Notes under the pieces: model-generated
Seen by the model: only the letters and a program-made list of their open reading frames with translations
Told to the model about the DNA's origin: nothing
Database searches by the model: none
Position numbers and translations under genes: made by a program
Part shown: positions 43,814 through 55,591 of the stretch, one piece after another
How positions within the stretch are numbered: the first letter of the stretch is position 1
Layout of the letters: every line of letters starts with the position of its first letter
DNA from: Hemileia vastatrix
Taxonomy: Eukaryota > Basidiomycota > Pucciniomycetes > Pucciniales > Zaghouaniaceae
DNA: 64,000 nucleotides
Direction: 5' to 3'
Assembly: GCA_030280995.1 (NCBI GenBank)
Contig: JASXTE010000005.1
Span: 35,618,501 to 35,682,500, forward strand

Positions 43814-45491
43814 ATGGATGATAATTTTGAAGGGATGTCTGTTGACCCAACCGATTCTGATTGTTTTCCGCCTCAACATACTAATACTGGAAATACTCCT
43901 CCACCACCCTCTGCTGATCCACCTCCAGATGCATCTCAATCTGTACCACCTAATCCTAACCCACCACCTAATCCCAATCCAGGCCAAGAGTCTCATTCAG
44001 AACCGAGAAATTTTAATCCCAATCATCCTTCTGCTTCTGAAAGTGCTAATCAGCAAGCTGATCAGCTAGGCAGAGATTGGGCTAGTGAAGTATTGAGGGA
44101 ATTTTTCGGAGACCAATCATCATCTGCTCAGCCTAACCAAGGAGCAAGCACAAGTGGAGCAGGTAAGTCAAATTTGCAGTGTATTCTTTTATTGAAAAAT
44201 AACCAATTTAATTAACTTATTTGAATTGTTAGTGAATCCCTCAATCATTATGGGTATCAGTGATTACCACAGACTCAATTCAGCAGAGTCTCATGAGCGA
44301 GAACGGGGGTTAAGGGCTGTAAGAGGCTTAGTTAGAAGGAATGATGTTCCCAGGAGCTTGGACAGTCTAAATAGAAATATTTACCACTTTCTGAAGTATT
44401 GTCTTGGGGGACCAACACAAATATCAAAATATCCTGCGAGCCCAACACCTTTGGAGATTGAAAATTGGAAAGATTGGAGCCAATTCAAACTAAAAACCAT
44501 TCAAACTGTCCTAACCCAAGTCCAATCTTCTAACCGTGCCAATTCTGCAGCTGATCGACAATTTCTGATAACCAATTCTATAGCCTTCTTGCGATCCAAA
44601 ATTCGACTACCCAAATTTTTTCCAGCACCTGAGCCTGGAGGACTAAAAGGAGGAGCACTGATCCCACTTTCTGTCAAAAGAAACTTAGAGCGTGAATTGC
44701 AAGAAAAAGGTTTTCGGAAATTTGCGTTTGATTGGACTTGCCGTGATTTTTCAGAATCAACTTGGAATCAAGTCATGGGAAGCATAGTATGCGACCACTG
44801 TACCAGATGGCTCACCACCTTGAATACAATCGATCAGTCAAAGCTTCAGTTCACTCAATGTGTTATTGAGAAATGGGTAGTTAATAAGGGGAAGGAGATG
44901 ATAAGGTTGTTTGGGCAAGAAGAGGAAAGGGTAGCAAGAGAAAAGATTGAAAAGAGGGCAAGGGCACAAGTAAAACGTTATCGGACCAAGGTAAGTTTTT
45001 TATTTTACTTTGCTTTTTGTTATTATGAAGCTGATTTAGTTGGAATTCAGATTGCTAGTGCACGCTACAAGTTAGCAAGAGATCTCTGCAGTGATGTGCC
45101 AGGTTTTGTTGTGCTTTTTCATGATACTAGGTGCATCTCTGATATTGAGGAAGGCCCAGCACCAGCCCCAACTGCACCTATCCGAGCTATTCCTGGATGG
45201 CGAAATCCTGAACTCAATGATTTGTTTAAAAAAATGGATAAGATGACAAAGGACTTAGCCCATACACCAGCTCAAAAAAAATCAGCATTAAAAACATATT
45301 CATGGTCATCAGAAAGGACAGTTGCACAAAATGGTATATTCAATGTTCCCAAATACCTCCCCAAGAATTGCTATTCAGCAACATTTTTGCAAGGATTATC
45401 TGTGAATGAACGTGAGTCACTTGAGGTTGGAGCTGATATTGATCTGGTAAAGATTCGGGAATCAATTAATAGAGCATCAACATCATCATAA
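43814..45491 (+). CDS. CACTA accessory protein, rust-type, function unknown
   Basis: Three exons (43814-44162, 44233-44990, 45051-45491) with GTAAGT donors and exact phase give 515 residues without a stop. The N-terminal part is Pro/Asn/Ser-rich and disordered. The middle is helical and ends in a charged segment (EEERVAREKIEKRARAQVKR). The C-terminal third has RYKLARDLCSDVPGFVVLF, IPGWRNPELNDLFKKMDKM and VPKYLPKNCYSATFLQGL. From memory this arrangement recurs in many hypothetical proteins of rust fungi. Here it lies directly downstream of the Tnp2 transposase, so it is likely the second transposition protein, comparable in position to TnpA/TnpD partners. No enzyme motif seen. Confidence 0.65.
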
Positions 45492-45700
45492 CTTAGGTAT
45501 AACGGTGATCTTCTGTGTAATATAGCTATCTTATATTGAATTTTATGTATTCTGTTTTTTTTCAAAGCAGCTTGGTAAATGTTATAAAGTGATATTGAGA
45601 GAGAGTAACATTTTATTTAAGAAAAACAAATAATGTATGAGATATAAAAATGTATTTTCAACAAATTGATGGTCCATACCTCTTTATGTCACATTTATGT
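45492..45700. other. 3' flank of the accessory gene
   Basis: Noncoding and AT-rich; leads into the palindrome array. Confidence 0.4.
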
Positions 45701-47645
45701 ATCCATATTAATTTCAATCGAATTTAATGTTGACCAATACATAGTGAATACACGCTATGCCACTTATACTTGCCAGGCATTGCTACCATTAAATATGCCA
45801 GTATCAAAAATTAATTTCGATCGAAATTAATGAGCATGATAATCATGAATTTCTGGAGTCAACTGCTTATTTTTATGCATGGTGCCTTGCCAACATTAAT
45901 TTCGATCAAAATTACTTTTGATACTGGCATATTGCATGGTGTCTATTCCTGGAAAGTGTAAGTGGCATAGTGTGTATTCATTACGTATTGGTCAACATTA
46001 ATTTCAATAGAATTTAATATTGACATTTTCATATTGAACCCAAACCAGCAAACGACCCAAAAAATTCTTCATAAAACTGCTCATTAATTTTGATCAAAAT
46101 TAGTGAGCACCATATACATATTGAATGGTAGTTATATCTGGTGTGTGTAAGTTGTAAAGCTTGTGTTCAATGTTTATTGGTCAACATTAATTTTTATTGA
46201 AATTAATATTAATGTGTAAATGATATTTACATGCTCAATATGCATTGTAATGTGTTTACTTAAGAATAGAGTGCCCTACTTTTCATCTTACATAAAAATG
46301 CTTGGTGGCATGTCAAATTCAATTTTTATTAAAATTAATGTTGACATGTTACCATGCATAACAGTAAGCAACTGACTGAATAAATTGATGATAATCATGA
46401 ACCTTAATTTCGATCGAAATTAATGTTGCCAAGTGCAGATTGAAACAAAGCTATGCCACTTACACTAGCCAGGCATATCTACTATTTATTATGTATTGGT
46501 CAACATTAATTTTTATAGAAATTAATATGGATATGTAAATTTTATATTTACCCTCAACATGTATAGTAAATTTCAATACTTAAAAATACTTGCCGTCCTT
46601 TACATGTCATGCAAAAAAGCATTATATCATTTCAACATTAATTTTGATCAAAATTAATGTTGGCATGCCATTATGCATTGAAACAACTAACTGACTGAAA
46701 AAGTTCATGATCAAAATGCTCATTAATTTTGATCAAAATTAATGTTGACCAATACATATTGAATATAAGTAATCTCTGCTTACTCAGACCAGATATAACT
46801 ACCATTCAATATGTATATGGTCAGCCTTAATTTCGATCGAAATTAATGGGAAGTTTTATGAAGAATCTTCTGGGTTGTTTTCTGGCTTGGGTTCAATATG
46901 CAAATGTCAACATTAAATTCGATGGAAATTAATGTTGACCAATACATAATGAATACACACTATGCCACTTACACTTTCCAGGCATATATACATGCAATAT
47001 GCCAGTATCAAAAGTAATTTTGATCAAAATTAATGTTGGCAAGGCACCATGCATAAAAATAAGCAGTTGACTCCAGAAATTCATGATTATCATGCTCATT
47101 AATTTCGATTGAAATTAATTTTTGATAATGGCATATTTAATGGTAGCTATGCCTGGCAAGTTTAAGTGGCATAGCATGTATTTATTATGTATTAGTCAAC
47201 ATTAATTTCGATTGAAATTAATATGGACATGGACTATGCATAAAATTCCTATAAGTATAGGTAAGCTAAGCAGTTAGATAAACTGGTTTGATCAAGTACA
47301 CCATATAAAAATTGATGTTTTAATGCCTTGGTTAATTTCGATCAAAATTAATTTTAAGCCATGCATGTTGAATTTTATCTATGTCTGTGTAGTCCATGTG
47401 AAATGGCTTGTATTCAATATGCAGGGGTCTATATTAATTTCGATCGAAATTATGAGGTTCATTGCCTCATAAATTTGATGGTTTCTGTCAGTGTTTCATG
47501 CATGGTGCCATGTGATACTTGTTGATTCCTATCAAAATTAATTTCAACACCAATATATTGAATACAAACCATGGCACTTACAGTACTTGGTCATAGCTAA
47601 AATTCAATATGCTAGTCTCAAAATTAATTTTGATAGAAATTAATC
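45700..47645. repeat. Array of about 19 spaced palindromes
   Basis: A perfect or near-perfect palindrome with half-site ATTAATTTCGA (or TTTTGA) recurs about every 100 bp, for example near 45809, 46407, 46644, 46724, 46826, 47098 and 47430. Several copies are extended by GTCAAC/GTTGAC on each side. The spacers also recur in both orientations (for example ACACGCTATGCCACTTA and its complement), which makes a higher-order inverted arrangement. No coding capacity. Confidence 0.85.
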
Positions 47646-48678
47646 AGGATCCATGAAGTTTATCAATAGTGTATGAGTTAAGTTTCAAGTCATATGTTTC
47701 ATCATTTTCTTGCACCCATTTCTAGGTTATCTCAACAATTTTTTTCAAGTTTTATTATATTAATCAAAACTGTGGTAAGTTGTGAAAAATTAGCTAATCC
47801 AAATCTCAAATTGAATATTAATATTTTAATAATTTTGAATGTTGCTTAAGGTATTTCATTGGGTGATTCATAATAATATTTTATCAACTTAGTAGTCCTA
47901 TAACTTTTGAAAAGTAACAATTTTGGTATAGTTAGGGACAACAATGCAATATCTTGTGCAGACTAAGATATATTGCAAAATAAAACTATTCAATTTTTTT
48001 TTCCCTTAGTTGTATCCAAGTTTATCAAAGGTTTGGTCACGGTGCCCACACCCTAGCCTGACACTCCTCCTGTCACTTAAAAAACAAATTCTTATCTTAA
48101 ATTCTAATTTTACCAATTTTATATTTATAATTCATTTCTTGTTTGATGAGGCATATCAGTATATATGTGAATCTTGCATTGTCATCTGAAAGTAAATTTA
48201 ACAAATATTCATAAAGGATTATCCTTTTTTTTTCATATAATATACTAATTAAGTGTATCTCCATTGTTTAGGAGTAAATTCTAATTTAAAAAATTTTGTA
48301 TTTACCCGTGGCAATTTGCATATGGGATATAAATTTGTTATTATTTGTTTTTCACACTAAAAGTCCCCAAAGAATTACTAGTATTTTCTGTTAGCTACAT
48401 CAAATTTCGCTTCAATATAAACAGATTGTGATTTAGCATGTTACTCAGTTTACCCCACTATGAATAATACATGTTAAAAAAAGCTCAAATAATATAAAAT
48501 CCCCCTCTTTATGTTTTCTGTTTCTTTCATCCTCACTTTAATTTTAATCTTATTCAATTTTTTATCCTATTAAATTATCAACTTCAATTGTCTAGAATAG
48601 AGTTTCTTATAATTATTCATCATATTACATCATAATTTTTTGATATCGAATACTTTTTTTTAATATTCATTAATCAAT
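47646..48678. other. AT-rich region with a possible LTR end
   Basis: No gene. Near 48063 the sequence CCTAGCCTGACA then CTCCTCCTGTCACTT resembles, on the minus strand, a polypurine tract next to an LTR start (TGTCAGGC), much like chromovirus 2 at 22096-22109. The remainder of such an LTR is not recognisable. Confidence 0.3.
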
Positions 48679-51106
48679 ATGTCTATTATACAAAATCCTA
48701 CACCTCCACTTTGTATGTATATCATGTTCCTCTCTCTTAATTTATATATTTCACTTATGTTCTATATCCTTTTTTTTCAAAAATTTGATTTTCCAGCACC
48801 CAAATGTGTTTCATCCCACTCTCTGATTGATACTCGCTTTGAAGCTTTTGAGCTTGCACCATGTCTGCCACATGGCATGGCACCTAACCCTCCTGTACTT
48901 AGCAATGAGAGGCAGGAAATAACAAGAGTTCAGTATCGCAATGTACTTGAATTGGCTAGAGATAAAACAGAAGAGCTTGTCAAGATCCTTAACAATAATC
49001 CTTCTCCTTCATATTTATCTAACCCTTGTAATGACTTACTCCAATATGTGAAAAGCCTTGAAAAATGTATGTTCATCACCTTTTTTGTCTCCTTTTAAAT
49101 TAGTAGATAAGATTATTAATATTTTTTTTCTTCATATATATTTGTAGCTTATGAGGAGGGTATGATTCCTCCTGATGAAGTCATTGTCATTAGGGATGAT
49201 GATGAGACAGATGAACCATCAGCTTCAACTCATGCTTCAACTTCTAAGGAAAATCTTGAAACACCTTTATCGGCTCCAAGAAAAAGAGATTATTCCAAGG
49301 CTCCTCTTTTGTTTGACGTATTAAACCGGCTTCTGCTAATGAATTTTCTGATGTATCAAATAATAAATCTCAAAAAAAAAGCAAAGGTTTTGATAATGAG
49401 TATATTCTTGTTTCCTTTTTTTTTATTGTTATTCTTTTATCTTTAAAATTCAATCATATATCTCTTTTATTGCTTACATATTCTACTTTTTATCTTTCTT
49501 TTGATATTTTGTACCAGAAACTCACCTGCTGTAGATTGTTCCATCCATAAACGCCCTCTCCCTGATGAAGATGATGAAAAGAGCAATGAAAATAGCGATG
49601 ATCAACTGTCAGAATATGAAGCTATGCTTGTTCATCAAAAAAAGCAAAGTTTAAAATCTTCTTCAAGACATGTTGATATGTTTGATAAAGATGATGATTC
49701 AAACAGCTCATCACCAAATTCCTTCATTTCTAAGAAGCAATACCCATCACCTCCTAAATTACCTACTTTGACCTCTTTGAAAGCTTCTCTACCAATGAAA
49801 TCAACTCCAATCAAGATATCAAAAAAACCTCTAACTTATTCACCCTCAGTTCTAAAAGAATCTGATTTGCAGGAGGAATTCTGTAAAATTCATAATTTTT
49901 ATAAAGGTAGAATCAGCACAGCAAAGGTCCTCAGGTCTTGGTTGGAAATTGTTACTCTCCTCAAATTACGCTCTTCTACTTCTTCCCAAGAACCCATGTC
50001 AAATATTCCAATGTTTACTTTTCATTGGGAAAAATCTTGTGGAGAAGATTGGCTTTCAAAACTTACTGAGTTATGTAAGTTACCATAATTTTTAGTCTTG
50101 ACTTTTGTTCTTTTACTTATTTTTTTTTTCCTTTTGTAGCAAATATTTTTTTAGAGATTGATAGCTCACAGCTATGGGTACTCGATAATATTGATTTCAA
50201 AAAAATGGAAAATTTATGTGATCCTGATGGTTTAAATACTGAAATTCTTTCCTCAAAAAAGAAAACGGATCACCCTGAATCCAATCTTATCCGAATGCTC
50301 ATGAGATTAATGATCCCAAGTGACCACTGCCGTTCTTCATGGGTATCTCTTATATCATCCTCACTTTATCTGACCGCACATGAATTCAGCCAGCTTCCAT
50401 CACATCAAAACATTAACTCATATTGTCCAATTGAACGTGGTCTTCAGCTTCTAGCTCACCTTTCAAATCCGAAGAGTCCGATTTCTGATGGCTTAGAAGT
50501 TGGTCCCACTGCACTTCAAACCCGTGATATATCAATGTCAACTATTCTTCAAATCAGCAATATTATCATTGATATAATTATGTCAATTATCATTCTTAAA
50601 TCAAAATATTGTGCTGCAACAATATCAAGTGGCAAGACTAGTGAAGCTCAACAATCAAGTGAGAAAAACGAAAATACTGAACTGGCTATAATGAGAGAGA
50701 AACAAAAGGCTGCACTAAACAAAATAAATTCTGAATACTCCCACCACTGATATCAATCTTTCACATTCTATATAATTGATGGTGTCCGTGGTTTATTTCT
50801 GAGATCTTAAGATCATAGATTGGCTTCAGCAGCTGATTGCTTGGAGGTAATATCAGAAGTTAAGTTTCTTAATTTACATGAAAAAAAAATCATTTGATGG
50901 AAGAAATAATTTGGAAAAATTTAAATAACTATATTTTAACATTAATAAAACCTTTTATAGGCAAGTGTGATCCATTTCCTTTAAAATTTGATACCCCAAG
51001 TCCTCCGGGAATTGCTAGGGCTATTTCTGCAGATTTTCTTAATCACTGGAGCTCCATTCAGCCAGTATCACCTTTTTTTGCTAAACATAGCCTTTCAATA
51101 AATTAA
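48679..51106 (+). pseudogene. Unknown multi-exon protein of the CACTA element
   Basis: Exons inferred from splice sites and phase: 48679-48712, 48797-49066, 49148 to about 49383, about 49519-50074, 50140 to about 50850, and a last exon from about 50962 to the TAA at 51106. Parts: a helical N-terminal segment (RQEITRVQYRNVLELARDK), a long acidic/Ser-rich linker, then a helical domain (NFYKGRISTAKVLRSWLEI; SNLIRMLMRLMIPSDHCRS; IERGLQLLAHLSNP) and a C-terminal ISADFLNHWSSIQPVSPF. No family is recognised. A frameshift near 49320 and stops at 50748-50750 and near 50808 break it. It faces the dioxygenase gene tail to tail. Confidence 0.5.
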
Positions 51107-51984
51107 TATTCCAACGTGTAAATAGATAAAGTTCTGTCTATATGATATATCTTGTATAATTCAAGTTATTTTCCTTCAAATACGTCAAAAATGTGACCAT
51201 CTTTGAAATTTATTAAGTAACCTTTGACATGATTTTCTAAATTAATTATTAAAAAAAATTATTGTAAGTCCAGCAATAACAAAGATTTTAAAATCTACTT
51301 ATATGATTTCAAATACTTGTATTAAATTCTTAAATATTTTATTGTTTATATAAAAATATGATAACTGCTCTAGTTTTGTTACTTTACCTTTAATATTATA
51401 TAATCTATTAATTATTACAAATATTTTCGTTGATTGTAACATTTTTAATCAGAAGTAGAACAATTTAAATAATTAAATGAGTACATTCTTAAAAAAATAC
51501 AATTTAATCTATTATTGATTCAAAATTCTTTCTTCAACTCTTTATTATTAACTTTTTTATTAATAATCCTGTTTGACCTAAAATACTATACAGTTAATTT
51601 GGTAGCATTAAAAGCACATTTTTATGGCTAATATATTTCAAATTCTTTATTATAGTTTTTTTTATTTTAGAACCTTTGCTACCAATTTAATAAAAATGAC
51701 ATTTAAAGATTTCACAACTTATATATTTCCTCAAAAGTAAATCAAATTTTCCTATAATATTATGAAAAAAAATTATTTTATTTCACAGATAAAAAAAATA
51801 GATAATACTATAATTATCAAAACTGAAAATGTTACAGCTACTCCCAGTATTTATCATGTTTAAATTTGCATTAAGTTGTGTATATATAATATAAATTTTT
51901 AATATTTATATATCTAGATTTTTTAGATTTGTCTTAACATTAGATAAATAATACTTTGCTGATTCTATTTCTTCCTCTATTAAG
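51107..51984. other. Convergent intergenic region
   Basis: AT-rich, no gene; the 3' flanks of the unknown plus-strand gene and of the dioxygenase gene. Confidence 0.45.
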
Positions 51985-53165
51985 TCATCTCTTTTCAAAA
52001 AAAACTCTCAAAGCACTAATCAAATATTCTAACCTAAATTTTTCTTTTTTAATTTCTAAGTATTCTGAAATATCAATATCAAAAACATTAAGCTTTTCTA
52101 TAGCATGAAAAAGTCTAGTGCTGATTTGAATAGAAGAACCTATCCTAGTGAAGCCAGGAATTTCATGACATCTTGAGGTGAAATGCCTTAGTTTATTGGC
52201 AGGCCATAATGTCACTGTTATTCCATTAGTTGCTTCAAAGTTGATTTTACTTCGAATTTCGGGAAACATAAGTTCTCCACCTATTTGTCGTGGTTGGGTC
52301 TTATCATACTTCATATGAATGGTGTTTTTTTCTGTATCTTTAGGAAAAAATATTCCTAAAGTATACTCACTTGCATCCTTATCGAGATGAACCTCATTAG
52401 AGAACCCATTACCATTCCCTCCAGATGTCCAAGTTAAATTACTAGCAAACGGTACACCCTCTTCTTCACTAGAAACTTTTGAAAATCCAGGAATACCAAG
52501 TTTTGCGCAAAGATTAGTTGCCTCATTGTACTTTACATATGATATTTTTTTAAAAAAATATTCAAAGTACATTGCAATCCTCTTCATTCGTTTTTTATAT
52601 TTATCCGTTTTTACAATATCATCAGTGTATTCATCTGCAAGGAAAAGCATTCAAAAATTCAGTATTTAAATTAAAAAAAGTGATACTTACGAATATGTAA
52701 AGATTTCTTTCTATCTAAAATAAAGCCACCACCAAACATTTTTCCAAAACCACCAGCTCTTTGATGATAACCATTATTTTTAATTTCATGTTCGCAGTAA
52801 GAAAGATCCTTAATGCATCGCACCGTAGCTTCTAACATATCTAGTTCTTTGAGCTCATGAATTTCAAAAGTCTGCACAAGAACATTAGGTATTAAGACAC
52901 CTTTTGGTTTATAAATACTACATCCAGGAAAAAAATTGTAATAATTATTGCAATCTGTCATATTATTTGCATAAGATCGTGCATAGAAATGTGGCTTCTT
53001 CCCGTTTGTATCCATTCCAAGAGCGTTTACAAGTTTCATTCCAGTAGCAATGTCTTTCGCCCACCTATTGTTAGAGTTCTTCCCTGGCCGTTTTTTTTTT
53101 TCAAATCGTTACTCATTGATGGTTCAATCCTAAGAGAATTCAATTTTGATTTAAAATAGAAAAAA
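51985..53165 (-). pseudogene. TET/JBP-like 2OG-Fe(II) dioxygenase in the CACTA element
   Basis: Two main exons: about 53165-52691 and 52634-51985, joined by a 56-bp intron with phase kept. The first has RWAKDIATGMKLVNALGM and AGGFGKMFGGGFILDRKKSL. The second carries the catalytic core: GFSNEVHLDKDASEYTLGIF with the HxD iron ligands, GGELMFPEIRSKINFEATNG, then NKLRHFTSRC with the distal His, and GFTRIGSSIQIS with an Arg placed for 2-oxoglutarate. This is the TET/JBP layout; the family oxidises methylated cytosine or thymine in DNA. An A11 run near 53090 shifts the frame in the first exon; the core is open. A further upstream exon may lie at 53795-53868 (NFDQSATNGRRFYRH then GTAAGT). Inference: it acts on the element's own methylated DNA. 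Confidence 0.8.
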
Positions 53166-54862
53166 ATCAAAAATTAGAAAATAGTAACATAATTTCAATT
53201 ATCAGTCAATGATACCTTTAACTTTATCATATCTTCAATATTAGAAATACAAAAGTTAGCATATCTACATATTAGTAAATTTATATACTTTTTCTTTACT
53301 TCAAATATTAAGAAAGCGTTTCAAAGGTATACTTTATTAAATTATACATATAAAGAGTATAGCTTTATCCTGTATGCATTCAGCAAGTACGAGATTTGGC
53401 TCTACACTTAATATTAATAATATAATGAAAGTATAACTCCAATACACTAGTAATATTAAAAAATTTACGGAATTATGATATCCACATATATAAAATGAAA
53501 AATCTTGCTCTGATCAATATATTGACTTAGAAAGTTATACTTCAATAAATTATTAATTTTTAAATTGTAGCATTGTCCTGTATGCTTTCAGCAAGTACGA
53601 GACTTTGAAACAACTTAAAAATCAATAAATTAAAGGTAAAGTACAAACAATCTAATTATTATTATGAAAAGCAAAACATTATCCTGTATGCTTTCAGCAA
53701 GTACGAGATGATGTTTTACTTTTCATATTAATAATATAATGGTTGAGAAAGTATTAAAGAAATATAGAAAAATGATAAGCAAAACATGAACTTACATGTC
53801 TATAAAATCTTCTTCCATTTGTAGCTGATTGATCAAAATTAATTATAAAGTTTTTTTTATAATCACTGTTTTAAAAAATAAATGGTTAGATAAATAAATT
53901 GAACATTTTTGATAAGGAATAAAGAAAAGTAAATTGACAAACAAATAAAAAAACTTTAAGTTAACTGAAAAAGAATTATTTTATAATGAATCGAAAGGGT
54001 ACAGTAAAAGATACCATAAAAATAAATTCAGAATTAGAATCATTAGATTAACTTGTCAAAAGTGTAAAAAAGTGTAACAAACCAAAATGATATGAAATGC
54101 AATAGCAAGAAAAATTCGCTTACCGGTAATCAGATAAGGTCAAGAAAATAGTACCAATAATTCAAAATGATAAAGCAAAAATATGATTGATAATTTTTGA
54201 AAAAGGTAAGTGAGAAAGAGAAAGGAAAAATAAATTGGGTGGCAAACAGATGTATATATCATGAATTTTCACTGATCACATTTTCAAAAAAATGCAGCTC
54301 TCCAAGTCATATGATAAACTTCATCTAAATTCCAAGCATGATGTTGCCAAGGCACTGTACACAGCATGATCATTTTTTCCTATGCATATACTAATTCCAG
54401 CTAGAATTTACTTGGCTGCATGTTGTACAGATGCACATTTGTGGAACACTGAATTTCACATCTAAAAAAAATTGACGCCACATAATTCTAGCTACCATGT
54501 TTCACGTAGCTAAAAAACATACACTCATCACATTTAAGTTTACATTGCGCCAATATTAATTCATTTTTGAATTTTTTTAAAGGAAACTATAATGTGCACC
54601 ACCTATTTCTAAAATATGAACCTCCGCACCATATTAAATTGGGAGACTTTTAATTATGCAATTTTTTTGCCGTGACCTTTTTCCTGATCTTACTTGGTTC
54701 AAAATATTGAAACATGGCCAATGTTGATGAAAGAAACATTTGATTTTGTTTCTATGTGTAACAATGGAAGGCTGTTTCTTACTGGCTGAAGAGTGTGGTA
54801 TATTTTATTTGAACAAATTTTTATTTTTTTATGTATTTTATTTAAAAAATTTACTTTTTATT
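53166..54862. other. Upstream region of the dioxygenase gene
   Basis: AT-rich. Holds one probable small exon (53795-53868, minus strand), a minus-strand donor-like GTAAGC near 54120, and three copies of a 27-bp motif at 53368, 53576 and 53682. Otherwise no coding frame. Confidence 0.4.
53368..53708. repeat. 27-bp motif, three copies
   Basis: Each copy begins TCCTGTATGC and ends AAGTACGAGA and they differ at one position. They start at 53368, 53576 and 53682 (spacing 208 and 106 bp) in otherwise diverged AT-rich sequence within or upstream of the dioxygenase gene. Confidence 0.75.
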
Positions 54863-55591
54863 GCAGCCAGATTTATACTGGCTGCTTTTTAGAAACCTTA
54901 ATTTATGACCCAAGCCTTTGAAATTGGCTTGGGTCCCTTACATTGCAATTTAGTACTTCCAGCCAGGTTTCCCCTGGCTGGAAGTGTCTCTTTCAAGCAA
55001 TCGAAGTCGCTAAAAGCGACTTCGATTGCTTGCTGTAATGTTTGCCACCCTCCCAGCTAATTTACTAGGCTGGGAGGTGGCCAAAGCAGTGTGCAACGCG
55101 CATTGCACAATTGCTACCGTATTTCATGCAGCTGATATCAAGTCAGCTGCATGAGATATGCGCAGCATGTGCAATGCGCGCTGCATGCAGCACATGCAGC
55201 CTGCATTGCTGCTGCATGCAACGCGCATTTCTGCTGCATGCAATGCGCATTACTTGCAGCAGCGATGCGTGTTGCATGTGCTGCATGCAGTGCATTGCAC
55301 AGCCAGTTTTTTTCTGGCTGTGCAATGCACACAGAGAAACCAAAGTCCCTGCAAGGGACTTTGGTCTCTAAAATGGAAGCGACTTTCCCTACCAGGTGCA
55401 ATCTGGTGGGAAAGTGAGAGAAACGTTAGACCGAAGTTGTTTGAAAGCAACTTCGGTCTTAAAAACATTAAAAATCATAAAAAAAAATGAGAAATGTAGA
55501 AAAAAAAAAAATTAAAAATTAAAATGTGAGTATAAGAAAAAAAATAAGTGCTAGTGATACCAAAAATCCAAGCCAATTTCATTTGGCTTGG
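54863..55591. repeat. Array of about 13 hairpins with different stems
   Basis: Inverted repeats with short loops follow one another: 54863-54885, 54907-54935, 54955-54985, 54994-55032 (17-bp perfect stem), 55044-55081, 55090-55108, 55125-55153, a TGCATGCAG-rich palindromic block 55155-55290, 55290-55330 (17-bp stem, T7 loop), 55339-55365, 55382-55415, 55428-55459 and 55568-55591. The stems are all different and GC-richer than the surroundings. Several share cores (CAGCCAG, CCAAGCC, CGAAGT). Confidence 0.85.

Noticed and set aside
45700..47645. CRISPR-like array
   Set aside because: Repeats are palindromic and degenerate, spacers are themselves repeated in both orientations, and the genome is eukaryotic.
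55111..55490. Several overlapping cysteine/alanine-rich frames on both strands
   Set aside because: They arise from the palindromic TGCATGCAG-type sequence of the hairpin array; being open in many frames at once with low complexity is what such sequence gives by chance.
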